From contig DAIQOI010000004.1 of NCBI GenBank assembly GCA_036787955.1, positions 1-64,000 of the forward strand: a DNA stretch of 64,000 nucleotides, read 5' to 3'. Shown one piece after another: positions 8,492-17,583 of the stretch. Each line of letters starts with the position of its first letter. Within the stretch, counting starts at the first letter, position 1. Source of the DNA: UBA2336 sp036787955 (lineage in GTDB: Bacteria > Bacteroidota > Bacteroidia > Cytophagales > Cyclobacteriaceae). Below the pieces are notes generated by a model. It did no database searches, was not told the origin of the DNA, and worked only from the letters and a program-made list of their open reading frames with translations. The translations under genes and the position numbers were made by a program.

Positions 8492-10150
8492 ATGAAATCC
8501 CTGATATTTCTGGCACCTTTCCTGTTGCTTCTTTCGTGTAAACAGGGCGGCTTTGACCGCCATGACGGACTGGAGGCAATTACCGCAGACGGACTGGAAA
8601 AACATCTTAAAACTTTAGCCTCGGATGAATTCATGGGGCGTATGCCTTTTTCCGAAGGTGAACACAAAACAATCGCCTATCTGGAAGAACAGTTCCGCAC
8701 CATTGGCCTTGAGCCGGGAAACGGCACCAGCTACCTGCAGGCCGTGCCCATGGTGGAAATTACTGCCTCGCCTGCCCCGACCATGACGGTACAATCGAAG
8801 AAAGGAAGTTTTACGCTCGAAGGACTGAAGGATTATGTGATATGGACCGAACGTACCGATGAAAATATTGAACTGAGAAGTGAGGATCTCGTTTTTGCGG
8901 GGTTTGGCATTGTTGCGCCTGAATACAACTGGAATGATTTTGCCGGTGCAGATGTGAAAAACAAGGTAATAGTGGTGCTGGTAAATGATCCGGGTTTTGG
9001 CTCTGATGATCCTTCCCTGTTCAAGGGAAACACCATGACCTACTACGGTCGTTGGACGTACAAATTCGAGGAAGCTGCACGCCAGGGTGCCAAAGGCGTC
9101 CTGATTATTCATGACGATGTACCGGCCGGTTATGGCTTCTGGGTGGTACAAAACAACTGGAAAGCTCCGCGGCTCTATCTGGATGAGCGTGGCAAAAAAA
9201 ATTATCACTGTGCCACCATTGGCTGGGTAACGCAGCGTGCCGCAAAAAAGCTGTTTGAAGCCGCCGGCATGGATTGGGCCGAAACCATATCGGCTGCGCG
9301 CAAACCCGGCTTTACCGCCCGGCCTATGAATCTGAAAATCAGTACAAGCCTTTCTGTTCAGGCGCGTTATGATACATCCTACAACGTGATCGGAAAAATG
9401 ACAGGCAGTAAGCAACCGGACGAATACATTATTTATTCTTCGCACTGGGATCACCTGGGCATCGGTAAACCTGATGCACAAGGCGACTCCATCTATAATG
9501 GCGCACTCGATAATGCCAGCGGCACAGCGGGATTGCTGGAACTGGCCAAAGCTTTCCGGTTAATGAAAAACAAGCCGTACCGCACCCTTGTATTTTTAGC
9601 GGTTACGGCCGAAGAGCAGGGCTTGTGGGGGTCGGAATATTATGCACAAAATCCGGTTTATCCGAAAGAGAAAACAGTAGCCAACATCAACATGGACGGA
9701 TTGAATCCATACGGCAAAATGAAGGACATTGTGGTGGTTGGTATGGGACAGTCGGAACTGGAAGATTACCTGAAAACAGAAGCTGAGGCTGTGGGCCGGT
9801 ATCTGTCGCCCGAACCCAATCCGGTAGCCGGTTATTACTTCCGGTCTGATCATTTCTGTTTTGCCAAAGTGGGCATACCCGCACTATATACCAATACAGG
9901 TATTGATCACATTGATAAAGGCAAAGAGTACGGGCGGCAGTTGCAGGAAGAGTACGTGGCAAAATATTACCACAAACCATCTGATGAATACGATCCTTCG
10001 GGCTGGAATCTGGAAGGTGCTGTGGACGACCTAAAGCTGTTGTTCAACACCGGCAAGCGGCTAGCATTTGAAAACTCGTGGCCACAATGGAAGGAAGGAT
10101 CGGAGTTTAAGACAGTAAGGGAAACGTACCGCAAGAACCCCGCACCTTAA
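8492..10150 (+). CDS. M28 family zinc aminopeptidase, lipoprotein, with PA domain
   Basis: About 552 aa from the ATG at 8492, which gives a clean lipoprotein signal (MKSLIFLAPFLLLLSC, lipobox LLSC). A GTG ten codons upstream would spoil it. A protease-associated (PA) insert spans roughly 130-260. The two-zinc M28 ligands follow: His/Asp in SSHWDHLG, Asp in NGALDNASG, Glu-Glu in AVTAEEQGLWG, Asp in NINMDGLN and His in RSDHFCF. It likely trims N-terminal residues from peptides at the envelope, complementing the S46 peptidase. Confidence 0.9.
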   Translation: MKSLIFLAPFLLLLSCKQGGFDRHDGLEAITADGLEKHLKTLASDEFMGRMPFSEGEHKTIAYLEEQFRTIGLEPGNGTSYLQAVPMVEITASPAPTMTVQSKKGSFTLEGLKDYVIWTERTDENIELRSEDLVFAGFGIVAPEYNWNDFAGADVKNKVIVVLVNDPGFGSDDPSLFKGNTMTYYGRWTYKFEEAARQGAKGVLIIHDDVPAGYGFWVVQNNWKAPRLYLDERGKKNYHCATIGWVTQRAAKKLFEAAGMDWAETISAARKPGFTARPMNLKISTSLSVQARYDTSYNVIGKMTGSKQPDEYIIYSSHWDHLGIGKPDAQGDSIYNGALDNASGTAGLLELAKAFRLMKNKPYRTLVFLAVTAEEQGLWGSEYYAQNPVYPKEKTVANINMDGLNPYGKMKDIVVVGMGQSELEDYLKTEAEAVGRYLSPEPNPVAGYYFRSDHFCFAKVGIPALYTNTGIDHIDKGKEYGRQLQEEYVAKYYHKPSDEYDPSGWNLEGAVDDLKLLFNTGKRLAFENSWPQWKEGSEFKTVRETYRKNPAP

Positions 10151-10214
10151 AAACTGCATGGTCTGCCTGCCGGATACAATTGAAAATTCAGGTTTGGATG
10201 GTTAAATTACCTCA

Positions 10215-10478
10215 GTGAAAAAGCCTGAGCCCATCGTTGTACTGCAATATTTTACCCATGCTATTCAGGCCAGCCTGGCCAAGAGCAAGCTGGATGCGTA
10301 TGGCATACCTTGCTTTCTGACTGAAGAAAACCTTGCCAACCTTTATCCGATAGCAGACCCGCGCTTCAGTGTGCGGCTGCATGTATTTGAAAAAGATGCC
10401 GAACTTGCCCGACGCATCCTGCGGGATGAGTCGGAACCCTCGGATCGCGATCACCTCCCGGATCAGGGCCTTGCATAA
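10215..10478 (+). CDS. DUF2007 domain protein
   Basis: 87 aa from a GTG start. It has the compact alpha/beta DUF2007 pattern: IVVLQYFTHAIQASLAKSKL, GIPCFLTEEN, and a C-terminal VRLHVFEKDAELARRILRDE. The domain is described as a putative signal-transducing or PII-like fold, without proven function. It stands alone between the M28 peptidase and the convergent nos operon. Confidence 0.75.
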   Translation: MKKPEPIVVLQYFTHAIQASLAKSKLDAYGIPCFLTEENLANLYPIADPRFSVRLHVFEKDAELARRILRDESEPSDRDHLPDQGLA

Positions 10479-10515
10479 ACTTTTGGAAACTTTGGCACGA
10501 ATGCAGTTGCGCTCA

Positions 10516-11697
10516 TCACTGCCATGTTAACACAGCCGTTCTGACAGCACTGTCGGCCGGACTGGTCCAGGCCATGAGGGCCCCTTTATTAAAGCGTGTT
10601 AGCTGCGGAAAGCCTGAAGCCCGTTTCTCGGAAGAATGCGCTACTGTTAAAGATTTTCCTTTTCTGCCGGTGGCATCAATAAAAGCAACTTTAATTGCTT
10701 CACCCTCCATCCAGCTTACCAGCGCCTCATTGTTATTCAACAGTACCACATCTACCCTGCCTATGGTATTGCCTTCGTCCACACGTACCGGCTTACCAAA
10801 TGTTTTACCGCCATCAGAAGAAAAAATTACCTGTACCCTGGGTTCATCACCGGCAGCAGTAAACCAGGCTACCACCAGCGTATTGCCCATCGCATCGCAC
10901 CGCGGACCATTCACCGGACAACCATGTATTATCCAGTTGTCTCCATGTACAGGTTTAGGTGCTGTCCAGTTACCGTCTTCATAACGGGTAATGAAAATAT
11001 CGCGTACTTCCTCATCCGACCGGTTGCGGTATATCACCACAGGTCCCTTATCGGTTATGGCAGCGGTAGTCTGGCAACAATCGCAAACCCTGTTATCGAG
11101 CTCCCACTCTTTCACCTTATTTCCGTGTTTGTCAATTATCGCTGCACGCAGGGTCATGCTGCCGTGATGCCCATGATGGTGGCTTTCGGAGCCTGTGGTA
11201 TTGCGGCCATCCAGCCAGCACATAAAAAAATTATCTCCGTAAGGGATAGCCGACACAAAACCGTGTTCGGTTTGGGTGTTGTCATCATGAAGCTTGTGCG
11301 GCTCGCTCCATGTTTTGCCGCTGTCGTTGGAAGTAAGGATGTGTACATCGTAGGCAAATTTACCTTCACCTGAGCGATGCAGTATGTGCGTAACTAAATT
11401 TCCTTTTGCATCGGAAGCCATTACAGGATAATCGGCCCAGTTTACAAACCAGTTATAACCTTGAATTATTTGCTGTGGCGAACGCCATTCTCCATTCTGA
11501 TAAGCAGTAAGCCACAAACTGCTAATGGTATCGTGACGTTGCTGATAACTGAGCCACACCGTGCCGGCAGAATCCGTGAAAAGATAAGGTTCTTCAGCCC
11601 CTGCAACTACAGGAGCCGGCTGGTCAATCAGCAGGTGTCTTTCGGGCGAAGAACATGAAAAGATCAGCCAGGCGGGAAATAAAAAAAGCAGACGCAT
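10516..11697 (-). CDS. BNR/sialidase-like lipoprotein with His- and Cys-rich motifs, last gene of the nos operon
   Basis: 393 aa lipoprotein (lipobox LIFSC, Cys15) with a beta-propeller of the BNR type and Asp-boxes at 123-130 (SNDSGKTW) and 293-300 (SSDGGKTF). It carries an unusual metal-type patch: HHHGHHGSM at 173-181, CDCC at 205-208 and HGCPVNGPRC at 258-267. The FRIP and catalytic Arg triad of true sialidases is not evident. Its ATG follows the nosY stop codon with no spacer, so it is almost certainly co-transcribed with nosDFY. A periplasmic copper-handling role in NosZ maturation is inferred, not shown. Confidence 0.75.
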   Translation of the reverse strand: MRLLFLFPAWLIFSCSSPERHLLIDQPAPVVAGAEEPYLFTDSAGTVWLSYQQRHDTISSLWLTAYQNGEWRSPQQIIQGYNWFVNWADYPVMASDAKGNLVTHILHRSGEGKFAYDVHILTSNDSGKTWSEPHKLHDDNTQTEHGFVSAIPYGDNFFMCWLDGRNTTGSESHHHGHHGSMTLRAAIIDKHGNKVKEWELDNRVCDCCQTTAAITDKGPVVIYRNRSDEEVRDIFITRYEDGNWTAPKPVHGDNWIIHGCPVNGPRCDAMGNTLVVAWFTAAGDEPRVQVIFSSDGGKTFGKPVRVDEGNTIGRVDVVLLNNNEALVSWMEGEAIKVAFIDATGRKGKSLTVAHSSEKRASGFPQLTRFNKGALMAWTSPADSAVRTAVLTWQ

Positions 11698-12465
11698 CTA
11701 TAAATCCTTTCGGTCAAAAATGCGAAGGGAAAGCCACATAGGCAAGAGCATCCACACAAACAATACGGATGCTGAAAAGAAGGTGCCTGCGGACGACCCG
11801 AAAAATGATTTGTAGAAGGCCCCGGTGTAGCCCATCAGTGCGGATATGTCCAGCTGCAACAACAAAACGATCCGGGCCAGATCGACCGGATTAAATGAGA
11901 TAAGCGCCAGCGTGATTTTTTCAAGCGGATAATCCATGAACGTGTAGATTATCCACAATACCAGCCCATCGTAAATCAGCGAGAAATAAAACCAGAATAA
12001 CAACGCCACGCCGATGGCCTTGGCCTTGTCGCGCGTAAGCACGGCCGACAGGAATGCCAGAGAAACAAAAACCCAGGTAAGCATGATACCTGAACAGAGC
12101 AACGTAAAGCCCGCAGAGCTTACACCAAACCAGAGCATGGGAATGCCAATGCCGGCAAGGAGTGCTACACTGAGCGAAAAAGCTACAGCCAGGTATTCGC
12201 TCAGAAAAACTACCCTGCGGTTCACAGGCTGTGCCAGCATGAGCTCGATAAATTCATAGGAATTATAAAAATGGATGGATGCAAAGACAATGCTCACCAG
12301 CGGCACAACCATGAGCGCTACGTTCATAAGGCTGAGCACTACTTTTCCTGCATCGGTATCGAGTTGATACATAGCCAATGTGCTCACAAGCAGAAACAAG
12401 GTGTAGAACACCACAAAACGCGTGCGCAACAGGTCGTAAAACACATATCGGATGATGCGGATCAT
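11698..12465 (-). CDS. nosY: NosY-type ABC transporter permease
   Basis: 255 aa with six hydrophobic segments. It matches the ABC-2 type NosY family, including the conserved block SYEFIELMLAQPVNRRVVFLS between the second and third helices. NosY pairs with NosF and periplasmic NosD to supply the sulfur species needed for the CuZ cluster of NosZ. Its start overlaps the nosF stop by 4 nt (ATGA), and its stop abuts the next gene. Confidence 0.9.
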   Translation of the reverse strand: MIRIIRYVFYDLLRTRFVVFYTLFLLVSTLAMYQLDTDAGKVVLSLMNVALMVVPLVSIVFASIHFYNSYEFIELMLAQPVNRRVVFLSEYLAVAFSLSVALLAGIGIPMLWFGVSSAGFTLLCSGIMLTWVFVSLAFLSAVLTRDKAKAIGVALLFWFYFSLIYDGLVLWIIYTFMDYPLEKITLALISFNPVDLARIVLLLQLDISALMGYTGAFYKSFFGSSAGTFFSASVLFVWMLLPMWLSLRIFDRKDL

Positions 12466-13208
12466 AGTTGCTGTTCGGTTGAAGAGACAGGTGTATGTTC
12501 AGGATTTAGTGTATGTATAAACCGGGCGATGGCCTTGCCCAGCCGGCTCTCGCCGGTCAGTTCCTTCAACGATTCTATGGAATCGGCATATTTTATCAAC
12601 CCGTCCTGCAACAACACCGCTTCGGTGGCCAGTTCGTCCAGGTCGTTCATGATGTGCGAAGTGATGATGATCAGTTTGCCTTGTTGCCGTTCGCGCAAAA
12701 TTTTTTCTTTCAGTATCTCGACCGACAGCGGGTCCAGCCCGGCCGTAGGCTCATCAAGAAAAAGTATGGGCGGGTTAAATAAGAACGCCAGCGTGGCGCT
12801 TACCTTTTGCCGGGTACCACCTGAAAGTGTGTGCATGCGCTTGTCTAACAGCTGCCGGAGTCCGAAAGCATTGATGAGTTCCTCATCGGTATGGGTAACA
12901 CCGGTGCGGATATTGCGCATCATGTCGAAAAGCTGCCCGATGCGCATGTTATCCGGATATCTGCCGATTTGCGGCATGTAACCGATTTTTTCGCGATAGC
13001 GCCAGTGGTTCTTTATATCTTCACCATCTACCAATATTTTACCCGATGTTGGCAACACCATACCCAACATACATTTGATTAAAGTGGTTTTACCCGAACC
13101 ATTGGGGCCGATTAATGCATAGGTTTTTCCTGCATCAAAAACAGTGGTAATACCGCGCAGTACTTCCAGGCGTCCGAAATTCTTTTCAAGCTGATGAACG
13201 GAAATCAT
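12462..13208 (-). CDS. nosF: NosF ABC transporter ATP-binding protein
   Basis: 248 aa. Walker A GPNGSGKTTL (about 34-43), Q-loop IGYMPQ, signature LSGGTRQK, Walker B ILFLDEPTAGLDP and H-loop ITSH are all intact. It energises the NosY permease in NosZ copper-sulfur centre assembly. It overlaps nosD upstream by 23 nt and nosY downstream by 4 nt. Confidence 0.94.
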   Translation of the reverse strand: MISVHQLEKNFGRLEVLRGITTVFDAGKTYALIGPNGSGKTTLIKCMLGMVLPTSGKILVDGEDIKNHWRYREKIGYMPQIGRYPDNMRIGQLFDMMRNIRTGVTHTDEELINAFGLRQLLDKRMHTLSGGTRQKVSATLAFLFNPPILFLDEPTAGLDPLSVEILKEKILRERQQGKLIIITSHIMNDLDELATEAVLLQDGLIKYADSIESLKELTGESRLGKAIARFIHTLNPEHTPVSSTEQQL

Positions 13209-14436
13209 AGGGTTTCATTCGGGGGTAATTGTCTTTAAGGTTTTCAGGGGTTACAGCCGGAAAGGCCTTTTCTGCGCGGTCGAGCAGAAACACCAAAAAA
13301 CTGCGCCATAGAAAAACCGCAGTAGGCACGCGCTCAACGATCATGCTATATAAATTAACGGGGCGATAAGGAATATCTCCGATTCCGTCTTGATTTAAGT
13401 CGTAACCCTGGTATTTATCCCAATAGTTGCCGTCTATGGTGTTCAGTACCAGCATGCCATTGGTGGCAAAATCGAAAGTGTTTCTCTGAAAATTGTTCTG
13501 CGCAAACACATTGTCATCGCAGCTGGCCTGCAGCCTCACGCCATAACCATTTTGTGCAAAGGTGTTGCGTAAAAACCGGGTGCGGCTGGTACCTTCCATA
13601 TACACGGCAATGGTATTCTTTATAAACGAATTGTTGGTTACTTCGCTGTCGCTGATATCTTTCAGCAGCAATCCATATACACTGCTCCCTTCATTTTCTT
13701 CAAAGGTATTGTGTTCCATCTTCACCTTGCGGGTGTACATTACCGCCACACCAGCACCATTTTTCCTGAAGGTATTATGACGGTATTCATCTTCGTGCGA
13801 AAACATGAAGTGCAAGCCATACCGGTAATTGCTGTTGCTCACATTTCCTTCGATGACGGATTGGGTCACAAACTCGAAATAAATGCCATCGCGGTGCAAC
13901 ATGATATGATTGTTTCGGATAACCGCATTGGCGCATTGCCACAAATGAATGCCGTTGCCGGTTTCGTATTCTGGTCGTTGACCGGCTTTGAAGTAATTAT
14001 TTTCAATGATACAACCGGTGCTGTTGGAAAGATGCAGACCAAAGTAAGTATTGATAAATCTGTTGCGTTGAACGGTGAGGTAATCAGCCTGAATAGCACC
14101 GATACCTGCCAGATCCTTTACACTGGAGGTGCCGGTGTTGATCAACTCAAAGCCACGTATGGTAACGTTTGGTGCAGCTACTGTAATCAGTTCATCTTTG
14201 CCTTCACCGTCAATCACCGGATAACCCTCGCCCAGCAGTACAAGTGGCTTGTTGATATGAATATTTCTTTCCCGGTAAATACCTGCCAAAACAAGAATGG
14301 TATCGTGGGGTGAAGCAGCCTGGACAGCCGATTGAATGACCGTGTATTTTTTGCCAGTACCCACAATTATCCGATTGGGATAACCGGTATTCACGCAGGC
14401 CATCAACAGGCATCCATATAATACAAATCGCTTCAT
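13186..14436 (-). CDS. nosD: NosD periplasmic maturation factor
   Basis: 416 aa with an N-terminal signal peptide. The right-handed beta-helix of NosD shows as many short repeats of the type NxxxxNNxFxxN (for example CIIENNYF, AVIRNNHIM, DSEVTNNSF). The C terminus has the NosD-typical GNYWDKYQGYDLNQDGIGD followed by PYRP. NosD delivers sulfur to CuZ together with NosF and NosY. Length is normal and the 3' end overlaps nosF. Confidence 0.94.
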   Translation of the reverse strand: MKRFVLYGCLLMACVNTGYPNRIIVGTGKKYTVIQSAVQAASPHDTILVLAGIYRERNIHINKPLVLLGEGYPVIDGEGKDELITVAAPNVTIRGFELINTGTSSVKDLAGIGAIQADYLTVQRNRFINTYFGLHLSNSTGCIIENNYFKAGQRPEYETGNGIHLWQCANAVIRNNHIMLHRDGIYFEFVTQSVIEGNVSNSNYRYGLHFMFSHEDEYRHNTFRKNGAGVAVMYTRKVKMEHNTFEENEGSSVYGLLLKDISDSEVTNNSFIKNTIAVYMEGTSRTRFLRNTFAQNGYGVRLQASCDDNVFAQNNFQRNTFDFATNGMLVLNTIDGNYWDKYQGYDLNQDGIGDIPYRPVNLYSMIVERVPTAVFLWRSFLVFLLDRAEKAFPAVTPENLKDNYPRMKPYDFRSSA

Positions 14437-14462
14437 TATCTGGTAGCATCAGAAAACTATAC

Positions 14463-14897
14463 CTATTTAAACTGCGTTACCACCTCACCCCAGGTAAGGT
14501 AAATAGCATTCAATTGCTTTTTATGGGTTTCCATCATTTCTTCCGACCGAAAGGCTGCCAGGTGGCCGGCCATAGGGCTTCGGATTTCTTCTGATTTCAG
14601 GTAAAACGCCTGCGTAGCATCAATCAAGGTGCCGGGTTGTGCATAATCAGTTACCAGCCGATGGCTTATTTCGCGATCTTCGAGATAACCACTGTTCAGA
14701 AAGTTTACCATGCAGTTAATATCATCGAACTTATATATTTTTCCCTTCCGGGTAACCACCTCACCACCATATTTACGATCCATTAGAGTCATTTTGCAGG
14801 CATGGCACATATCGGTGCCGTACCGGATGGGTTCAGGTTTTACGGTACATGCAAAAAGCAATGCTGTATAAATATAAAATATTAGTACACGCTTCAT
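14463..14897 (-). CDS. nosL: NosL copper chaperone lipoprotein
   Basis: 144 aa with lipobox LLFAC (Cys17). The NosL copper motif is present: YGTDMCHACKMTLMD (Cys31, Cys34, Met36), and FDDINCMVNFL further on. NosL is an outer-membrane-anchored Cu(I) chaperone that feeds NosZ. The start overlaps the upstream membrane-protein stop by 4 nt. A short 26-bp gap separates it from nosD. Confidence 0.93.
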   Translation of the reverse strand: MKRVLIFYIYTALLFACTVKPEPIRYGTDMCHACKMTLMDRKYGGEVVTRKGKIYKFDDINCMVNFLNSGYLEDREISHRLVTDYAQPGTLIDATQAFYLKSEEIRSPMAGHLAAFRSEEMMETHKKQLNAIYLTWGEVVTQFK

Positions 14898-15478
14898 GAC
14901 TTTGCTTTGCCGAATTTAAAGTATTCAAGGATTAAGAGGCCAACCAGAAGAAGGCCGATGATGAAAAATATCCAGCCACCGATATCCGGTCCGGAGTAGG
15001 CGGTAAAATTGAGCAGCTGTTTATATCCAATTAAGGGTGGTTGATAGGCCATACCGGGAACCACGATGGGTGCAGTGGGATCAAGGTTGTGACCGTAGTC
15101 ATAACCCCACATGTAGAAATCAACCAATGCTGCGATACCGGCAGCAATTACGATGAAAGCAAAAATGAGCAGCCCCAACCTGCGGTTGAAGATGGCTGCA
15201 AGCAAGCCAACACCTATGATTCCCGCCAGCAAATATTTCATGAAGGCAAACTCAGGAAACATATTTACATCAATGGGTCGCATGCCGATATAGTGATTCA
15301 GGGCACTAATAATTTTCACATCACCGGATATGTTGTCAATCCATATTTTCATTTCCAGTCCTTCCGGATATTGGGGCGCCCACATCAAAATCTGCCACAG
15401 CGGTACATAAAAAGCACTTACCATTATCAGGGCACACAACGCAGTTAGGATACGGGTTAAGGGATGAAGTTTTTTCAC
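14894..15478 (-). CDS. NosB-like polytopic membrane protein of the nos operon
   Basis: About 194 aa with four predicted helices (near residues 10-28, 75-97, 102-122 and 168-188) and a periplasmic loop containing LNHYIGMRPIDVNMFPEF. The GTG start at 15478 (VKKLHPLTRILTAL) is preferred. The frame further upstream crosses a hairpin and would begin with an unlikely Pro/Arg-rich stretch. Clade II clusters carry a membrane protein, NosB, directly after nosZ, and this gene has that position and topology. The equation with NosB is inference. Role unknown. Confidence 0.72.
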   Translation of the reverse strand: MKKLHPLTRILTALCALIMVSAFYVPLWQILMWAPQYPEGLEMKIWIDNISGDVKIISALNHYIGMRPIDVNMFPEFAFMKYLLAGIIGVGLLAAIFNRRLGLLIFAFIVIAAGIAALVDFYMWGYDYGHNLDPTAPIVVPGMAYQPPLIGYKQLLNFTAYSGPDIGGWIFFIIGLLLVGLLILEYFKFGKAKS

Positions 15479-15511
15479 GGTGATGAGGGATTTTATTTTC
15501 AGGAACCCTGG

Positions 15512-15536
15512 CCCGTCACGCCTGGGGCGTGACGGG
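15512..15536. other. Perfect 11-bp inverted repeat in the nosZ downstream gap
   Basis: Arms CCCGTCACGCC (15512-15522) and GGCGTGACGGG (15526-15536) with a 3-nt loop form a very stable hairpin in the transcript between nosZ and the membrane-protein gene. No U-run follows on the minus strand, so it is not a canonical terminator. It may be a processing or stability hairpin that raises nosZ mRNA relative to downstream genes, or a dispersed palindromic repeat. Confidence 0.7.
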
Positions 15537-15586
15537 TGTACAGGGCATTCAACCTGCAAACTATGATGAACTGACTGCCAGCGCCA

Positions 15587-17554
15587 CTACTTCTGGCCGG
15601 CCAGTTCTCCGGTTGAAAACTTGAGTGAAGTGTTGGAGCCAGCAGCAGAGACGCGTGCATACCCCTGCATTTCCTGGTGCAATGCCGAGCAGAAGTCTGT
15701 GCAGTAGAAGGGATAAATACCCGGCTTCAGCGGCTTCCACAACAGGGTTTGTGTTTCGCCTGGCATAATCAGTATTTCGGCGTTAGTAGCTCCTTTTACG
15801 GCAAAACCATGCGGCACGTCCCAGTCCTGTTCCAGGTTGGTTACATGGAAATACACATTATCTCCTACCCGGATACCCTCAATGTTATCCGGTGTGAGAT
15901 GTGAGCGGATGGCCGTCATGTACACATGCACATCGCTTCCTTTGCGTTCAACACGGGCCATTTTCTCGCCCTTAGCCGCATAAGGATGTTGATTTTCTTC
16001 TATCGGATAAATTTTAACTGATTTATCCTTTAATAGACTGGCGGGTATGGCCTCGGCATAGTGTGGCTCGCCAATGGTAGGGAAATCGAGCAACAGTTGC
16101 ATCTTATCTCCATCAATTGAATACAGTTGTGCGCTTTGACAAAGCTCCGGACCGGTAGGCAGATAGCGATCTTTGGTAATCTTGTTATACGCAATGACGT
16201 ATTTACCATGCGGCTTTTTGGTAGGGCCTCCCGGAACACACAGGTGACCAATTGAGTAATAGGTTGGTACACGGTCCAGCACCTGAAGTGTTTTTACATT
16301 CCATTTTACAATTTCCGATGACACAAAGAAGGAAGTATAGGCATTGCCATTGGCATCGAATTCAGTGTGCAGCGGTCCCAGACCGGGTTTCTGTACTTCA
16401 CCATGCAGGGCCGATTCATATTTAATTATCGGAATACCCTGAAAATCGCCCTCAAAATCTTTATTGGCGATAGCCTGCTGCATTTTGCTGAATGAAAACA
16501 CCGGCATTACGGCAGCCAGTTTACCACTTCCTACAATATACTCGCCAGTAGGATCCACATCACAACCATGGGGTGATTTGGGACACGGCAGAAAGTATAC
16601 GATGCCCGGCAATTCGGTAACATCCAGTACAGTTACATCTTCCAGGATGGTGCTGGTAGCCGTGTGTGTTTTTTCGTCATAAACATTGTGTGCATAACGT
16701 GCCTTTTCAGTTTTTCCTTTTCCGGCTGCCAGATACTCCTCCGCTTTTTTCCAGTTAACCGCCATGATAAAGTCTTTATCGTTGCGCGAAGCATTCACTT
16801 CGAGCAGTGTATAGGCCTGTTCGGTATTGTAGCAGGAGAAGAAGAACCATCCGTGTGACGGGCCTTTGCCTGCACGGCTCAGGTCATAGTTAAAGCCCGG
16901 AGTGCGCAACTGGAAGGCAATGCTCATCCGGCCGGTTTGCGGGTCAACTTTAATGAAACTGATGGTGCCTTTAAAGTTCTCTTTGTAGGAACTGATAGGC
17001 ACATCTCGGTTGTCGCCAACCGGCACGCTGAAACGGGTGCCCGCTACCACGTATTCGGTGTTTTCGGTGATAAAAGGTGAAGAGTGATTACCGCCACTGT
17101 TGGGTAACTCAATGATTTCCACGGTACGGAAGGTTGATAAGTCAATACGCGCTACACGTGGAGTATTGTTGGCATTTCCAAAAGCCCAACGTCCGTCATG
17201 TTCTCCGTTTGTGGTAGAGAGGGCGGGGTGGTGAAGATCATCCCAGGGCACAAAGCCATGCGAAGTATTCAACATGGGTTTTGTCTCTTCGCTGTAGCCG
17301 TACCCATTTTCCGGGTTCACTGAAAAAACAGGAATGTTACGGAACAAACGTCCTGAGGGCAGGCCATATACGGCCATCTGACCGTTAAAGCCACCCGAAA
17401 CAAAGTTGTAGAACTCATCATATTGTCCGGGTGCCACATACACTTTCGAAGCTGCTCCACCGGTGGTTACACCGGCAGGGCCCTGTGGCTTACAGCCAGC
17501 TATGAACAACGCCCCAACAGCCGTGAGAACGAAATGGAAGATTTGCTTTTTCAT
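15587..17554 (-). CDS. nosZ: Nitrous oxide reductase, clade II (Sec-dependent)
   Basis: 655 aa enzyme reducing N2O to N2 in the periplasm. It has a Sec-type lipoprotein signal (lipobox FIAGC, Cys21) and not a twin-arginine signal, the hallmark of clade II. CuZ propeller histidines begin at DDLHHP (His108/109). The C-terminal cupredoxin has a full CuA site: His near 582 (DVPHGF), and Cys618, Cys622, His626 and Met629 in CTDFCSALHQEM. Length is normal and no frame damage is seen. The enzyme is probably functional, fed by the operon's cytochrome c. No nitrite or nitric oxide reductase gene is in the window. Confidence 0.97.
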   Translation of the reverse strand: MKKQIFHFVLTAVGALFIAGCKPQGPAGVTTGGAASKVYVAPGQYDEFYNFVSGGFNGQMAVYGLPSGRLFRNIPVFSVNPENGYGYSEETKPMLNTSHGFVPWDDLHHPALSTTNGEHDGRWAFGNANNTPRVARIDLSTFRTVEIIELPNSGGNHSSPFITENTEYVVAGTRFSVPVGDNRDVPISSYKENFKGTISFIKVDPQTGRMSIAFQLRTPGFNYDLSRAGKGPSHGWFFFSCYNTEQAYTLLEVNASRNDKDFIMAVNWKKAEEYLAAGKGKTEKARYAHNVYDEKTHTATSTILEDVTVLDVTELPGIVYFLPCPKSPHGCDVDPTGEYIVGSGKLAAVMPVFSFSKMQQAIANKDFEGDFQGIPIIKYESALHGEVQKPGLGPLHTEFDANGNAYTSFFVSSEIVKWNVKTLQVLDRVPTYYSIGHLCVPGGPTKKPHGKYVIAYNKITKDRYLPTGPELCQSAQLYSIDGDKMQLLLDFPTIGEPHYAEAIPASLLKDKSVKIYPIEENQHPYAAKGEKMARVERKGSDVHVYMTAIRSHLTPDNIEGIRVGDNVYFHVTNLEQDWDVPHGFAVKGATNAEILIMPGETQTLLWKPLKPGIYPFYCTDFCSALHQEMQGYARVSAAGSNTSLKFSTGELAGQK

Positions 17555-17583
17555 AATTATTTTAATTAGGTATTGTTTACAAT

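Noticed and set aside
8615..9481. Long open frame opposite the M28 peptidase gene
   Set aside because: It is a shadow of a well-conserved gene on the other strand, has no recognisable domain and no start context.
10516..11697. True sialidase
   Set aside because: BNR boxes alone do not make a sialidase; the Arg triad and FRIP motif are not visible and the gene sits in a nos operon.
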